Shown here piece after piece: positions 36,174-45,069 of a DNA stretch of 64,000 nucleotides; position 1 is the first letter of the stretch; each line of letters starts with the position of its first letter. Origin of the DNA: Rhizobiaceae bacterium (lineage in GTDB: Bacteria; Pseudomonadota; Alphaproteobacteria; Rhizobiales; Rhizobiaceae); the NCBI GenBank assembly GCA_029233925.1, contig JARGOX010000028.1, positions 1 through 64,000 on the forward strand, written 5' to 3'. A program made the translations under genes and the position numbers. The notes beneath the pieces were generated by a model. The model made no database searches. It was not told the origin of the DNA and worked only from the letters and a program-made list of their open reading frames with translations.

Positions 36174-36297
36174 ATTGATTGATTCAAATCGACAAGGATC
36201 AGGCACAACATACTGATTGTGCGCCTGTATTGATCAGTCGGGACGGTCAGATCTTTTTTGCCGAGATGAGCACATGGGTACCATAGCCCTCTGACAC

Positions 36298-37953
36298 TCA
36301 GTTTTTCAGGATACCACCGGCATCCAGAACGGCCTGCTGTGTATCAACATCCAGCAAAGCTGCATCGCCGATATCCACATCAATGATCGGCAATCCGGCG
36401 CTGGCGATGACCTGCCGTGCGCCGACATCGCCTTCCAGACGTGACAATGCCTCGAAAGTCTCCCGCGGCAGAATAACCGGATTTCCGCGCAGCTCGCCGC
36501 TTGCAGCCCGAACTATCACTTTTGCACCCGCCTGATTGAATGTCTCCAGCATGGTGCGAAGATGCGCTGCTGAAATACCTGGCATATCGGCAAGCATGAC
36601 CAGAACGCCGGCCACATCTGGGTCCATCACCGACACACCACAGCGCAGCGAGGAGGCCATCCCTTCATCAAAATCGGGATTGTGCACAATGGCAACATCC
36701 AGCCCCTCAAGCGCCGCTTTCATGTCATGGCTTCGATAGCCGGTAATGACGTGGACATTGCCAGCAGATTGCGCCGTTTCGACCGCTTTGCGAATCAGCG
36801 GGACGCCATCAAATTCGGCGAGCAACTTATGCGGCGCCGGCAATTGTCCTTCCCGGTTCAAGGCCCCTGCAGTTTCCCCTGCACCCATCCGGCTGGCACG
36901 CCCCGCAGCAAGGACAACAATATCCACCGGCCGTTTGCCCGTGGAAACCTGTTCACTGGCCAGTCGCGGTTGCGGACGCCCGGGTATTTCCTTGAGCAGA
37001 CCGCCAACGCCCATTTGCATGATCATTTCAGGCGATGGTGTTTGACCAGCCAGAATGCGCGCCAGAACCCAGTCGAATCCGTTTTCCCTGGGGCTTCTTG
37101 CGCAACCGGGGGCACCAATGACCGGCACCTTGCCGACATGTCCCAGCACCAGAAGATTGCCGGGATCCACCGGCATGCCAACCTGATCGACATGCCCGCC
37201 GGCATGGAGAATACCGGCAGGCAAAACATCGAGTGGGTCGACAATCGCCGACGCACCAAACGCCACAACAAGATCGCACCTATCAACCAGAGAAAGGATC
37301 GCCTCACCCACTGCGACCGCATCATGGGGAATCCGCAATTCACGCAATATGTGACTGCCTGAAGCATTCAGCCGTTCCTGCAAAAGCCGGGCAGTCTTGT
37401 CCATGACAGATGGTTTGAGTGAGGGCAATTGTGTCGCGACCAACCCCACCACACGGCTTTCAAAGGGTCGCAACACGAGAATATCCGGTGCGCTGATTGC
37501 CTGCATTGCGCGGTTCAAGTGATCGCCGGAAACGGCCAATGGGATGATCTTGACCGTCGCCACCATGTCGCCTGCAGCAACCTGCGTATGATCCGCCAAT
37601 GTCGCCAGCGTGATGGATGGATGCACAAGATTGAGCCGATCAACAAGTGCCTTGTCGGCAAGGAACAGCCCATTTTGCGTGGCATAGAGATTAACGCGAC
37701 CGGTTGCCGCCTTGCCCGCTCTTAATCCGTCGGCGACCAGCACATCTGCAAGCCGTTCAGCAGCATCATCCTCACCAACATCATTCGCCTCCAAACACGC
37801 TACAATCACCTGCTCAACCTGCGCATATTCCAGAGTTGCCAGATCATCGGCGCTGAGTACCCGGCCCTTTTTCAACCGCACCGTTCCGGCAACGAGTGAA
37901 TGTGCCAGCACTGCACCCAATGCATCATCGCGTTTGACAGGCCCAAATCTCAT
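36298..37953 (-). CDS. Molybdopterin-binding / MobA-like nucleotidyltransferase fusion (MocA-type)
   Basis: Probable molybdenum-cofactor tailoring enzyme for hydroxylases of the xanthine dehydrogenase/CO dehydrogenase type. The N-terminal part (about 1-335) is a molybdopterin-binding, MoeA-like region (for example LPAGILHAGGHVDQVGMP). The C-terminal part (about 345-551) is an NTP-transferase with LAAGRASRMG, a KLLAEFDG lysine and the LADMPG metal site, as in MocA cytidylyltransferase that makes MCD. At 551 residues both modules look complete. It overlaps the upstream XdhC C-half gene by 4 bases (ATGA), indicating translational coupling, and is last in the maturation run. Confidence 0.87.
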   Translation of the reverse strand: MRFGPVKRDDALGAVLAHSLVAGTVRLKKGRVLSADDLATLEYAQVEQVIVACLEANDVGEDDAAERLADVLVADGLRAGKAATGRVNLYATQNGLFLADKALVDRLNLVHPSITLATLADHTQVAAGDMVATVKIIPLAVSGDHLNRAMQAISAPDILVLRPFESRVVGLVATQLPSLKPSVMDKTARLLQERLNASGSHILRELRIPHDAVAVGEAILSLVDRCDLVVAFGASAIVDPLDVLPAGILHAGGHVDQVGMPVDPGNLLVLGHVGKVPVIGAPGCARSPRENGFDWVLARILAGQTPSPEMIMQMGVGGLLKEIPGRPQPRLASEQVSTGKRPVDIVVLAAGRASRMGAGETAGALNREGQLPAPHKLLAEFDGVPLIRKAVETAQSAGNVHVITGYRSHDMKAALEGLDVAIVHNPDFDEGMASSLRCGVSVMDPDVAGVLVMLADMPGISAAHLRTMLETFNQAGAKVIVRAASGELRGNPVILPRETFEALSRLEGDVGARQVIASAGLPIIDVDIGDAALLDVDTQQAVLDAGGILKN

Positions 37954-38642
37954 GCAGACACCATTGGTCGCTGGCGCAGCGCCGCAATGATTTGCGCCAG
38001 AACGGCAACGGCTATTTCTTCCGGGTTTGCCGCACCGATATCCAGACCGATCGGCGATGCAATGCGCCCAATGTCCTCTTCGCTCAATCCGCGTTCGCGT
38101 AGCCGCTCAACCCGCTTTGCATGGGTCTTCCTGCTACCCAGCGCCCCGACATAGAAACATCCGGCCTCAAGTGCCGCCTGCAAGGCATAATCATCAATCT
38201 TCGGATCATGGGTAACGGCAGCAAGCGCGGTAAAGCTGTCGAGGGGGCTTTGCGCCAGGACATCCTCCGGCCATTCGGCGAGAAGCTCCACACCGTCAAA
38301 ACGTTCCGGCGTTGCAAAGGCCGTCCGCGGATCTATGACTTTGAGATCAAACCCGGCAATACGTGCCATTGGCACAAGCGCCTGCGATATGTGAACCGCA
38401 CCAATAATCACCAGTCTGGCGGGTGGCAGATGAACGTTGAGGAAATAGGATCGCCCATCCACCTCGACGCTCATGGATTTGCCGGAACGAAATGAGCGCT
38501 CAATGGCCTCGCCCAAAGCACCGGCCACCTCATCACCCGGAGCAAGCAGGCGGTCGCGTCCATCACCAAGATCCGTCAGCAGCAAGGCCGCCCTGCGGGC
38601 GTTCCTTTCAACATTGAGTTTTTTCAGAAGATGTGGATCCAC
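37950..38642 (-). CDS. XdhC family protein, C-terminal (Rossmann) half
   Basis: Corresponds to the XdhC_C domain. In full-length XdhC this forms the second half of the chaperone that carries, protects and helps sulphurate Moco before insertion into xanthine dehydrogenase-type enzymes. The 230-residue protein contains HISQALVPMARIAGFDLKVI (Rossmann start), THDPKIDDYAL and the conserved YVGALGSRKTHAKR and SPIGLDIGAANPEEIAV segments. It begins at GTG 38642 only 3 bases after the N-half gene stops, so the two halves are separate polypeptides from one transcript. The ribosome site is weak, fitting coupling. Confidence 0.86.
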   Translation of the reverse strand: MDPHLLKKLNVERNARRAALLLTDLGDGRDRLLAPGDEVAGALGEAIERSFRSGKSMSVEVDGRSYFLNVHLPPARLVIIGAVHISQALVPMARIAGFDLKVIDPRTAFATPERFDGVELLAEWPEDVLAQSPLDSFTALAAVTHDPKIDDYALQAALEAGCFYVGALGSRKTHAKRVERLRERGLSEEDIGRIASPIGLDIGAANPEEIAVAVLAQIIAALRQRPMVSA

Positions 38643-38645
38643 AGT

Positions 38646-38975
38646 TCAACCCAGCCTTTCGACATAGACACGAATACGCCCACCACAGGATAGTCCGACT
38701 TGCCAGGCGGTCTCGTCTGCTACGCCGAATTCCAGCATGCGCGGTTCTCCTTCCCGGATAATCTCCGCCGCCTCGCTGACAACCGCGCCTTCAACACAGC
38801 CGCCGGATACGGACCCGTGAAAATTGCCATCGCCATCAATGACCAGATGGCTGCCGGTCGGCCTTGGTGCGGAACCCCATGTTTCCACCACGGTGGCAAT
38901 TGCCACTTCGCGCCCCTCACCCATCCAGCGCTCCGCTATCATCAGCGGGTCACGTGTCTCGTCTACGATATCCAT
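38646..38975 (-). CDS. XdhC family protein, N-terminal (CoxI) half
   Basis: A 109-residue protein equal to the XdhC_CoxI domain: VATVVETWGSAPRPTGSHLVI, the conserved GSVSGGCVEGAV and a C-terminal SCGGRIRVYVE. Its cysteines (in GGCVEG and LSCGG) match those implicated in Moco binding and sulphuration in XdhC. ATG 38975 is used; a GTG two codons upstream (38981) is equally possible since GAAGGTG serves either. The split of XdhC into two genes is common in Rhizobiales cox-like clusters and is not a frameshift artefact, because each half has its own start and stop. Confidence 0.86.
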   Translation of the reverse strand: MDIVDETRDPLMIAERWMGEGREVAIATVVETWGSAPRPTGSHLVIDGDGNFHGSVSGGCVEGAVVSEAAEIIREGEPRMLEFGVADETAWQVGLSCGGRIRVYVERLG

Positions 38976-39017
38976 TTGCACGTCACCTTCGCGCCGTTTC
39001 CAGTTAACTACAGTCTG

Positions 39018-40241
39018 CTAATGCCCCAGAAATCGCCTGGGGTCAGCCTTATAGCTGTCATTGCCATCCAAAGCATCGACCAGATCAGCCATGGATTCAA
39101 GATTGTGCACCGGCCTGAACTCGTCAACATGTGGCAACATGGCCCTTACCCCCATTGCCCGCGCTTCGAAACCATCGAACCGCAGTAATGGATTTAACCA
39201 GATAAGACGCCGGCACGATTTGTGAAGCCTCTCAATCTGATAGGGTAGATCATCAACGCTTTCGCGCTCAAGTCCATCGCTAATCAGCAGCACAACGGCC
39301 CCTTGAGAGAGGACCCGGCGCGACCAAAGGCGGTTGAATTGCGACAATGTTTCGGAAATACGTGTTCCACCGGACCAGTCCTGAACTGCGGCCGTACATT
39401 CCAGCAGTGCCTCGTCAGGGTCGCGATGGCGCATTTGCCGTGTCACATTGGTCAGGCGCGTGCCAAAAAGAAATGTGTGCACGCGTCGTCGCTTTTCCGT
39501 CAACACATGCAGAAAATGCAGGAAAATACGCGTATATTGGCTCATTGAGCCCGATATATCGGCAAGCACCACAAGCGGCGGATGAACCATGCGCTGCTGG
39601 CGAAACTTGGGCAGGATCAGCGATCCACCGGTTTTGAGCGCCGTGCGCATGGTTGACCGCGGATCAACCACCGCCTTCCTATGGGTTTGCCGGAAGCGCC
39701 GGGTGCGCACCATATCATTCGGCAGAACAAGCTGTGACATTATACGTTTTGCCCGCGCAATTTCATCTGCCGTCATCTGCGCAAAGTCCATTGTGCGCAA
39801 AACCTCACTGCCCGAACTGGTAAACCGCGCATCCACCTCGATTTCCGGGTCTTCATTGACCGGGCGGGGCTTTTCCCTGTTCTTGTGGAAGGCTTCATCG
39901 ACGCGGCTTTGTGCCGCCCGTTGTTTTTCCCGGTTGCGGTAGTCCGGGGCAACCGGGGAAAACATGGCAATCATTTTTTCGATCAGATCACGCGAACGCC
40001 AGAAAAGACGAAATGCCTCGTCAAAAACGGCATGATCTTCGTGTCGGTTGACGAATATCGGGTGCAAGGTCCAGTAAAAGTCTTCGCGCGATCCAATCCC
40101 GGCAATCGACAGTGCCCTTATGGCATCCGTCACCGCCGCTGGTCCGACCCGCATGCCGGCGCGACGCAGCGTGCGGGCAAAATAGACAATATTGTCCGCG
40201 AGCCGTCCTTCAACCAATTCCTGTTTGTTGCCTTCAGCCAA
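39018..40241 (-). CDS. CoxE-like VWA-domain protein
   Basis: Partner of the MoxR-type ATPase in maturation of molybdenum hydroxylases; in Oligotropha CoxD and CoxE are needed to build the Mo-Cu site of CO dehydrogenase. The 407-residue protein has an N-terminal helical region (CoxE family, about 1-200) and a C-terminal von Willebrand A domain with a complete MIDAS start, DISGS (near residue 227), followed by the threonine and aspartate positions (GGTRIS, LISDGLE). It begins with TTG 40241, with AGGG 5 bases upstream, and lies 21 bases after the CoxD-like gene. Confidence 0.88.
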   Translation of the reverse strand: MAEGNKQELVEGRLADNIVYFARTLRRAGMRVGPAAVTDAIRALSIAGIGSREDFYWTLHPIFVNRHEDHAVFDEAFRLFWRSRDLIEKMIAMFSPVAPDYRNREKQRAAQSRVDEAFHKNREKPRPVNEDPEIEVDARFTSSGSEVLRTMDFAQMTADEIARAKRIMSQLVLPNDMVRTRRFRQTHRKAVVDPRSTMRTALKTGGSLILPKFRQQRMVHPPLVVLADISGSMSQYTRIFLHFLHVLTEKRRRVHTFLFGTRLTNVTRQMRHRDPDEALLECTAAVQDWSGGTRISETLSQFNRLWSRRVLSQGAVVLLISDGLERESVDDLPYQIERLHKSCRRLIWLNPLLRFDGFEARAMGVRAMLPHVDEFRPVHNLESMADLVDALDGNDSYKADPRRFLGH

Positions 40242-40262
40242 AGCGCCCTGCTCCGCAGATCG

Positions 40263-41186
40263 TCACGCGTCCGCTATTTCTGACTTCAATTCATCGAGTA
40301 TTTTTCTGCCGTCACCCTCTTCGATCCGGGCAATATCATCCTGGTATTTCAACAGGGCACCGATCGTATCGGAAATGATTTCGGGATCCAGCGCCACACT
40401 GTCCAACTCGGTCAAGGCTGTCGCCCAGTCAATGGTCTCCGCCACACCCGGTTTTTTGAACAGATCAAGTTCACGCAATTTCTGCACATAGGCGACCAGT
40501 TCCTGCGAAAGCTGCCTGTTGCAACCAGGCACCTTGCGCCGGACAATCTCCAACTCTGCATCGGCCTGCGGATAGTCAACCCAATGATAAAGACAACGCC
40601 TTTTCAACGCGTCATGGATTTCACGGGTACGATTTGTCGTGATGATCACAATGGGTGGCTCTTCGGCCTTGATGACACCGATTTCCGGTATGGTGACCTG
40701 ATACTCAGAGAGCAACTCCAGCAGGTAGGCCTCAAATGCTTCATCCGTCCTGTCCAATTCATCAATCAGGAATATCGGTGCTGCCCCATCGACCGATGAA
40801 AGCGCCTGCAATATCGGACGACGGATCAGATAGCGGTCGGAAAATATATTGTGCTCGATGGCTGAGCGATCCGATATTCCAGCCGCCTCCGACATCCGGA
40901 TTTCCAGCATCTGAGCGGGATAATTCCACTCATAGACCGCTGTCGAAATATCCAGCCCCTCATAGCACTGCAGACGAATAAGCGGCCTGTTCAGCCCGGC
41001 GGAAAGCACCTTGGCAATCTCCGTCTTTCCAACGCCCGCTTCACCTTCCAGCAGTAGTGGACGGCGCATACGCAGACTGAGGAACAGCACGGTCGCAAGC
41101 GCCCTGCTGGCAACATAATCCTGGCTCGTCAGCAGCGCCAGCGTTTCATCGATGGAACTGGGAATTGCACTTTGAGGATTGTTCAA
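40263..41186 (-). CDS. MoxR family AAA+ ATPase (CoxD-like)
   Basis: AAA+ chaperone-type ATPase of 307 residues expected to act with the VWA protein on an apo-molybdoenzyme. It shows Walker A GEAGVGKT (48-55), Walker B FLIDELDR, sensor segment VIITTNRTRE and an arginine finger region near KRRCLYHWVDYP. The pattern is the CoxD/NorQ-like branch of MoxR. The start is TTG 41186 with GAAGGA 8 bases before it; no in-frame ATG fits. It follows the flavin reductase gene by 69 bases and probably shares its transcript. Confidence 0.89.
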   Translation of the reverse strand: MNNPQSAIPSSIDETLALLTSQDYVASRALATVLFLSLRMRRPLLLEGEAGVGKTEIAKVLSAGLNRPLIRLQCYEGLDISTAVYEWNYPAQMLEIRMSEAAGISDRSAIEHNIFSDRYLIRRPILQALSSVDGAAPIFLIDELDRTDEAFEAYLLELLSEYQVTIPEIGVIKAEEPPIVIITTNRTREIHDALKRRCLYHWVDYPQADAELEIVRRKVPGCNRQLSQELVAYVQKLRELDLFKKPGVAETIDWATALTELDSVALDPEIISDTIGALLKYQDDIARIEEGDGRKILDELKSEIADA

Positions 41187-41255
41187 AGCTGTATCCTTCG
41201 GCAGAGAGTAGAAAGGGCACGGTCAGCGCCCTCATTCAAGGTTCAAGTTTGCAGG

Positions 41256-41750
41256 CTACAGGCTTCGCCACTCCCGGTCCATGAATAGAAGTGAAGATTG
41301 CCGGTTTCCAATGCGCAGTCCGACCACTTCTCCAAAAAGAACCATATGGGTCGCCATGATCGTGTGCTCCTTGATGATGCAGTCGAACACTGCGAGCGCA
41401 TCAGTCAGCGTCGGAGACCCGCTCGAAAGTGTATCCCACTCACCCATTGCAAAACGGGCATCGGCCAGCTTGTTCTCAAAGCCCGCAAAAGCGGCAGCCA
41501 TGTCCTGATGCTGAACCGCCAGCGTATTCAGCGCGAACCTGCCGCTTTCCAGGAAGATCGCATTGTTGGGATTGCTCTTGTTGAGGCATACCAGAACGGT
41601 CGGCGGATCGTCAGACACCGAACAGGCGGCTGTAACCGTCACACCACGGCGCTGGCCCGCGTGCGCGGTGGTCACAAGTTGCACATGTCCCGCATAATGG
41701 GCCATGGCATCCCTGTAGTCGCTGGACCCGACGGTTTTTGTTTTCAACAC
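41256..41750 (-). CDS. Flavin reductase family protein (FMN-binding split barrel)
   Basis: Predicted NAD(P)H:flavin oxidoreductase of 164 residues that supplies reduced FMN/FAD or binds FMN itself. The family features are the N-terminal YRDAMAHYAGHVQLVTT, the FMN-loop AACSVSDDPPTVLVCLN, and FALNTLAVQHQDMAAAFAG. The start is inferred as GTG 41750 because GGAG lies 7 bases upstream; no ATG precedes the conserved region in frame. A 33-codon open frame (41744-41845) in another frame ends across this start. It is first gene of the minus-strand molybdenum-maturation run, though whether it works with those proteins is unknown. Confidence 0.83.
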   Translation of the reverse strand: MLKTKTVGSSDYRDAMAHYAGHVQLVTTAHAGQRRGVTVTAACSVSDDPPTVLVCLNKSNPNNAIFLESGRFALNTLAVQHQDMAAAFAGFENKLADARFAMGEWDTLSSGSPTLTDALAVFDCIIKEHTIMATHMVLFGEVVGLRIGNRQSSLLFMDREWRSL

Positions 41751-42102
41751 CCATAGTCTCCAATCGTCATGGCGCCGGTTCCTGGCCAAGCTGCCTTTGT
41801 GGCATTGGTCTTTGAGGCCAGACGTGTTTCATTGATGGCATACATAGAGATATCTCTTTTTATTGTAACCATTGGCAGAGTTTAAATTTTGCGAATCGCC
41901 ATCTTGAAGCCTGTTGCATGGTGATTGACGGCACGTTTGCCTGCCCCCATCACAGCATTGATTATCGTGCTGCACAGAAGCAAATACGCATGTTCGACTT
42001 GGTTGCCCTTTGCTGATCTGTTATCGCTGAAGCGGATAATCTATCATCGAGATGAGACGTGAATTCCCGAATGGACGAATGACGCGCACTGGATCGAAAT
42101 TG
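41751..42102. other. Divergent promoter region with a possible 33-codon leader frame
   Basis: About 350 bases between the flavin reductase gene and the binding-protein gene. The minus strand holds a short frame, ATG at 41845 to TGA at 41744, preceded by GAGATATC, whose end overlaps the flavin reductase GTG. Nothing else is recognised. Confidence 0.4.
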
Positions 42103-43251
42103 ATGAAACTCTGGTTACCATATGTCCTCGCAGCCTGTGTCCTGAGTGCAGGCCACACCGTTGTCGCACCGGCCATGGCACAATCTGCCGATCAAGGCCT
42201 TCGCATTGGCATCATGAAACCAGAAGATGGTGCATTTTCGATACTGGGAAACCAGATTGTCAACGGCATCAATATGCTCGCCAGCAGCACAAATCTCGAT
42301 ATTTCGGAGGTCCTGATTGAGCCTGACACCTGCGACGCCGCGGGAGGAACCGATGCCGCCAGCGCTTTTGCCGAAGCCGATGTGGATGCCGTCATCGGTT
42401 TTTTGTGTATGGAAAGCCTCAGTGCGGCCTTGCCCATTTTGTCGTCGGAGGGGATCCCGGCCATAACACTCGGTGCGCGCGCCCAAATCATTGCCGAAGA
42501 CAGCGAGCGAAACGGGTGGCTGTTTTATCGACTGGCACCGCGTGCGGACGATGAAACACGCATGATCGCACAAGCCATATCCACACAATGGCACGGCAAA
42601 CCTGTGGCCCTTGTCGACGATGGAACGATCTATGGTCGCGAACTTGCCGAATCCGTGCGGCTCATGCTTGAGGAAAAGGGACTGTCCCCGATCTTCATAG
42701 ATAACTTCCGACCGTCGCAGGAAAAACAGTTCGGCCTCGTCAAACGGCTGGAGAAATCCGGTGCCACCCATATTTTCATCGGTGGGGACAGACAGGACAC
42801 AGCCACGATTGCCCGCGACAGCATTGCCTCCGGTTTCAATCTGACATTCCTTGGTGGTGATGCGCTGAAAGCGGCGAGCAGTGAACCCGACCTTGCCGAA
42901 GGCGTTCTGGCTGTGACACTTCCCGAACCACAATATCTGCCCAGTGCCCGGCAGGCCGTTGCACAATTTGACTCGGCCGATCTTTCGGCAAACGGCTATA
43001 CAATTCCTGCCTATGCCGCTGGTCAGATTTTGCTGGCAGCCAAAGCTGTATCCATCGCCCGTTCTGTACCGATATCGCAGGTACTCAAAAGGGAAAAATT
43101 TACGACGGCCATCGGCATGATCGAATTTGATGCCTCCGGTGAGCGTAAAGACAACCCTTTCGAACTTATGGTCTGGAAGGACAACACATTTATTCCAGCC
43201 AATCTGGCAGCCAGAATGACGCCGGTCTATTCCAACGGAGAGAACCAATGA
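42103..43251 (+). CDS. ABC-type amino acid/branched-chain periplasmic binding protein (PBP type I)
   Basis: Periplasmic protein of the LivK/Leu-Ile-Val-binding fold. From ATG 42103 the 382-residue precursor has a signal peptide (about residues 1-27, ending PAMAQS), then two Rossmann-like lobes (RIGIMKPEDGAFSILGNQIVNGI at the start of lobe 1; KPVALVDDGTIYGRELAESV at the start of lobe 2). An ATG at 42052 would add 17 residues ahead of the signal peptide. Its stop overlaps the start of the P1 peptidase gene (ATGA), so the two are made together. There are no permease or ATPase genes here, which suggests either a sensory role or transport through components encoded elsewhere. Confidence 0.85.
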   Translation: MKLWLPYVLAACVLSAGHTVVAPAMAQSADQGLRIGIMKPEDGAFSILGNQIVNGINMLASSTNLDISEVLIEPDTCDAAGGTDAASAFAEADVDAVIGFLCMESLSAALPILSSEGIPAITLGARAQIIAEDSERNGWLFYRLAPRADDETRMIAQAISTQWHGKPVALVDDGTIYGRELAESVRLMLEEKGLSPIFIDNFRPSQEKQFGLVKRLEKSGATHIFIGGDRQDTATIARDSIASGFNLTFLGGDALKAASSEPDLAEGVLAVTLPEPQYLPSARQAVAQFDSADLSANGYTIPAYAAGQILLAAKAVSIARSVPISQVLKREKFTTAIGMIEFDASGERKDNPFELMVWKDNTFIPANLAARMTPVYSNGENQ

Positions 43252-44264
43252 AAACAACGGGTCCAGGCAATCTGATCACCGACGTCGAAGGCTTGCTGGT
43301 CGGCAATGTGCAGGATACCGATTTGAATTCAGGTGTGACGACCGTCCTTTGCGAGGGCGGCGCTGTGGCATCTGTGCAGGTACTCGGCGGAGCTCCGGGC
43401 ACCCGGGACACGGACCTTCTGGAGCCCCACAATACCGTGGACAGCGTTCATGCCCTGGTGCTTTCCGGCGGATCGGCCTATGGCCTGGATGCCGCCACCG
43501 GGGTGCAGGCGGCCTTGCGCGAGAGGAATATCGGTTTCGAGGTTGCCGGCTTTTGTGTCCCCATCGTGCCCAGCGCCATTCTTTTCGACCTGGCCAATGG
43601 CGGCAACAAGGATTGGGGTCGCTACCCTCCCTACCGGGAAATGGGGTACGCATCCGCAAATTCGGCCAGCCGCGCATTCCAGATAGGAACCGCTGGAGCC
43701 GGAACCGGCGCCTTGACGGCTGATCTCAAAGCCGGCCTCGGCTCCGCTTCCCTGGTGATGGACAATGGTGTCACACTTGGTGCGCTTGTGGCTGTCAACG
43801 CGGTCGGAACCACCAATGTGGCCGGCGGTGCGCATTTCTGGGCGGCACCCTTTGAAGTGGACGGCGAATTCGGTGGGCTCGGGCTGCCCTCCCCCCTGCC
43901 CCAATCCACGACGGACCTGCGGATCAAGTTTCGCGACAACCACAGCCCGGAAGGCGCCAGCACGACCATTGCCGTGATAGCGACGGATGCAGTGATGACC
44001 AAGGCTGAGGCAAAACGTCTCGCGATAGCGGCTCATGACGGTTTCAGCCGCGCCATTTGGCCCTCGCACACCCCCTTTGACGGTGACCTGATCTTTTCCC
44101 TGGCCACCGGAAAGAGCGGCAAACAACTGGACGTCAATGGTTTCCTCGACCTGTGTGCCGGCGCTGCTGCGGTGATGTCACGGGCCATAGCCAGAGGTGT
44201 CTACCACGCCACAGCTCAACCCAACGACATGCTGCCCACCTGGAAATCAAAATTCGGCAAGTAG
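43248..44264 (+). CDS. P1 family (DmpA-type) peptidase
   Basis: Ntn-fold self-processing aminopeptidase family (MEROPS P1), whose members release N-terminal D- or beta-amino acids from peptides. The 338-residue protein has the N-terminal family signature NLITDVEGLLVGN (about residues 5-17), the LSGGSAYGLDAATGV region and the central AGTGALTADLKAGLGSASL segment that borders the self-cleavage region in relatives. The precise autocleavage residue was not assigned. It overlaps the binding-protein gene by 4 bases and ends about 100 bases before rpe. No signal peptide is seen, so it acts in the cytoplasm. Confidence 0.87.
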   Translation: MKTTGPGNLITDVEGLLVGNVQDTDLNSGVTTVLCEGGAVASVQVLGGAPGTRDTDLLEPHNTVDSVHALVLSGGSAYGLDAATGVQAALRERNIGFEVAGFCVPIVPSAILFDLANGGNKDWGRYPPYREMGYASANSASRAFQIGTAGAGTGALTADLKAGLGSASLVMDNGVTLGALVAVNAVGTTNVAGGAHFWAAPFEVDGEFGGLGLPSPLPQSTTDLRIKFRDNHSPEGASTTIAVIATDAVMTKAEAKRLAIAAHDGFSRAIWPSHTPFDGDLIFSLATGKSGKQLDVNGFLDLCAGAAAVMSRAIARGVYHATAQPNDMLPTWKSKFGK

Positions 44265-44361
44265 AGCGCTTGCAGCAAAGACAGGCGGCATGTTTTGAAG
44301 TTTGTTTCGTCCGCCTGATAGTGTTATGGCCCGATCAAATTGCTATTGCACGGAGCCTGAA

Positions 44362-45042
44362 ATGAATCGCCCGATAAAGATCGCACCGTCAATCCTTGCC
44401 GCCGACTTTGCAAATCTTGGCCAGGAAGTGCGCGATGTAACAAGCGCCGGCGCCGACTGGATACATCTTGATGTCATGGACGGGCATTTCGTTCCGAATA
44501 TTTCCTATGGCGCAGATGTCATCAAGGCTGTGCGCCCCTGCAGCGATGCCATATTTGACTGTCATCTGATGATAGCCCCCTGTGATCCTTTTCTGGAAGC
44601 CTTTGCAAAAGCCGGCTGTGACATCATCACAGTCCATGCCGAAGCAGGACCGCATCTTCACCGTTCGCTGCAGGCGATTCGGGCACTTGGAAAAAAGGCA
44701 GGTGTCTCCCTTAATCCCGCGACACCGGAAAGCGTCATTGAATACGTTCTGGATGAGGTTGATCTGGTTCTGGTCATGAGCGTCAATCCGGGTTTCGGAG
44801 GACAGAAGTTCATCCCGGCCGTTCTGGAGAAAGCCAAAAACATCAAGGCAATGATTGGTGATCGCCCGATTGATCTGGAGATCGACGGCGGCATCAATGA
44901 AAAAACGGCATCCCAGGCAGCAGCCGCTGGAATCAATGCATTTGTCGCCGGTTCCGCAATCTTCTCCGGTGGTTCGCAAGATGCGTACAGACAACGCATA
45001 ACGGCCATCCGGTCCGCTGCCCAAAAGGCACAGGGCAAATGA
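44362..45042 (+). CDS. rpe: Ribulose-phosphate 3-epimerase
   Basis: Interconverts ribulose-5-phosphate and xylulose-5-phosphate in the pentose phosphate pathway. The 226-residue TIM-barrel protein has APSILAADF, the metal/catalytic signature [31 protein letters not shown] (phosphate loop) and [16 protein letters not shown] stands before ATG 44362, and the open frame to 44302 is rejected. The membrane protein gene and purB follow on the same strand. Confidence 0.95.
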   Translation: MNRPIKIAPSILAADFANLGQEVRDVTSAGADWIHLDVMDGHFVPNISYGADVIKAVRPCSDAIFDCHLMIAPCDPFLEAFAKAGCDIITVHAEAGPHLHRSLQAIRALGKKAGVSLNPATPESVIEYVLDEVDLVLVMSVNPGFGGQKFIPAVLEKAKNIKAMIGDRPIDLEIDGGINEKTASQAAAAGINAFVAGSAIFSGGSQDAYRQRITAIRSAAQKAQGK

Positions 45043-45069
45043 AGGTGATGAAAAACGGAGTTTTGCGGC

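Noticed and set aside
36195..36235. Hairpin between metC and the molybdenum-cofactor gene as a terminator
   Set aside because: AGGC...GCCT pairing needs bulges and no T-run follows on either strand; too weak to annotate.
37950..38981. Split xdhC as a frameshifted pseudogene
   Set aside because: Each half has its own stop and start with a 3-base spacer, and separate N- and C-domain genes are usual in Rhizobiales maturation clusters.
42115..43257. A 380-codon minus-strand open frame
   Set aside because: It is antisense to the periplasmic binding protein gene, has no ribosome site or recognisable domain, and has the odd Cys/His/Arg-rich composition of a shadow frame.
43329..44126. A 265-codon minus-strand open frame
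   Set aside because: Antisense to the P1 peptidase, whose motifs are intact.
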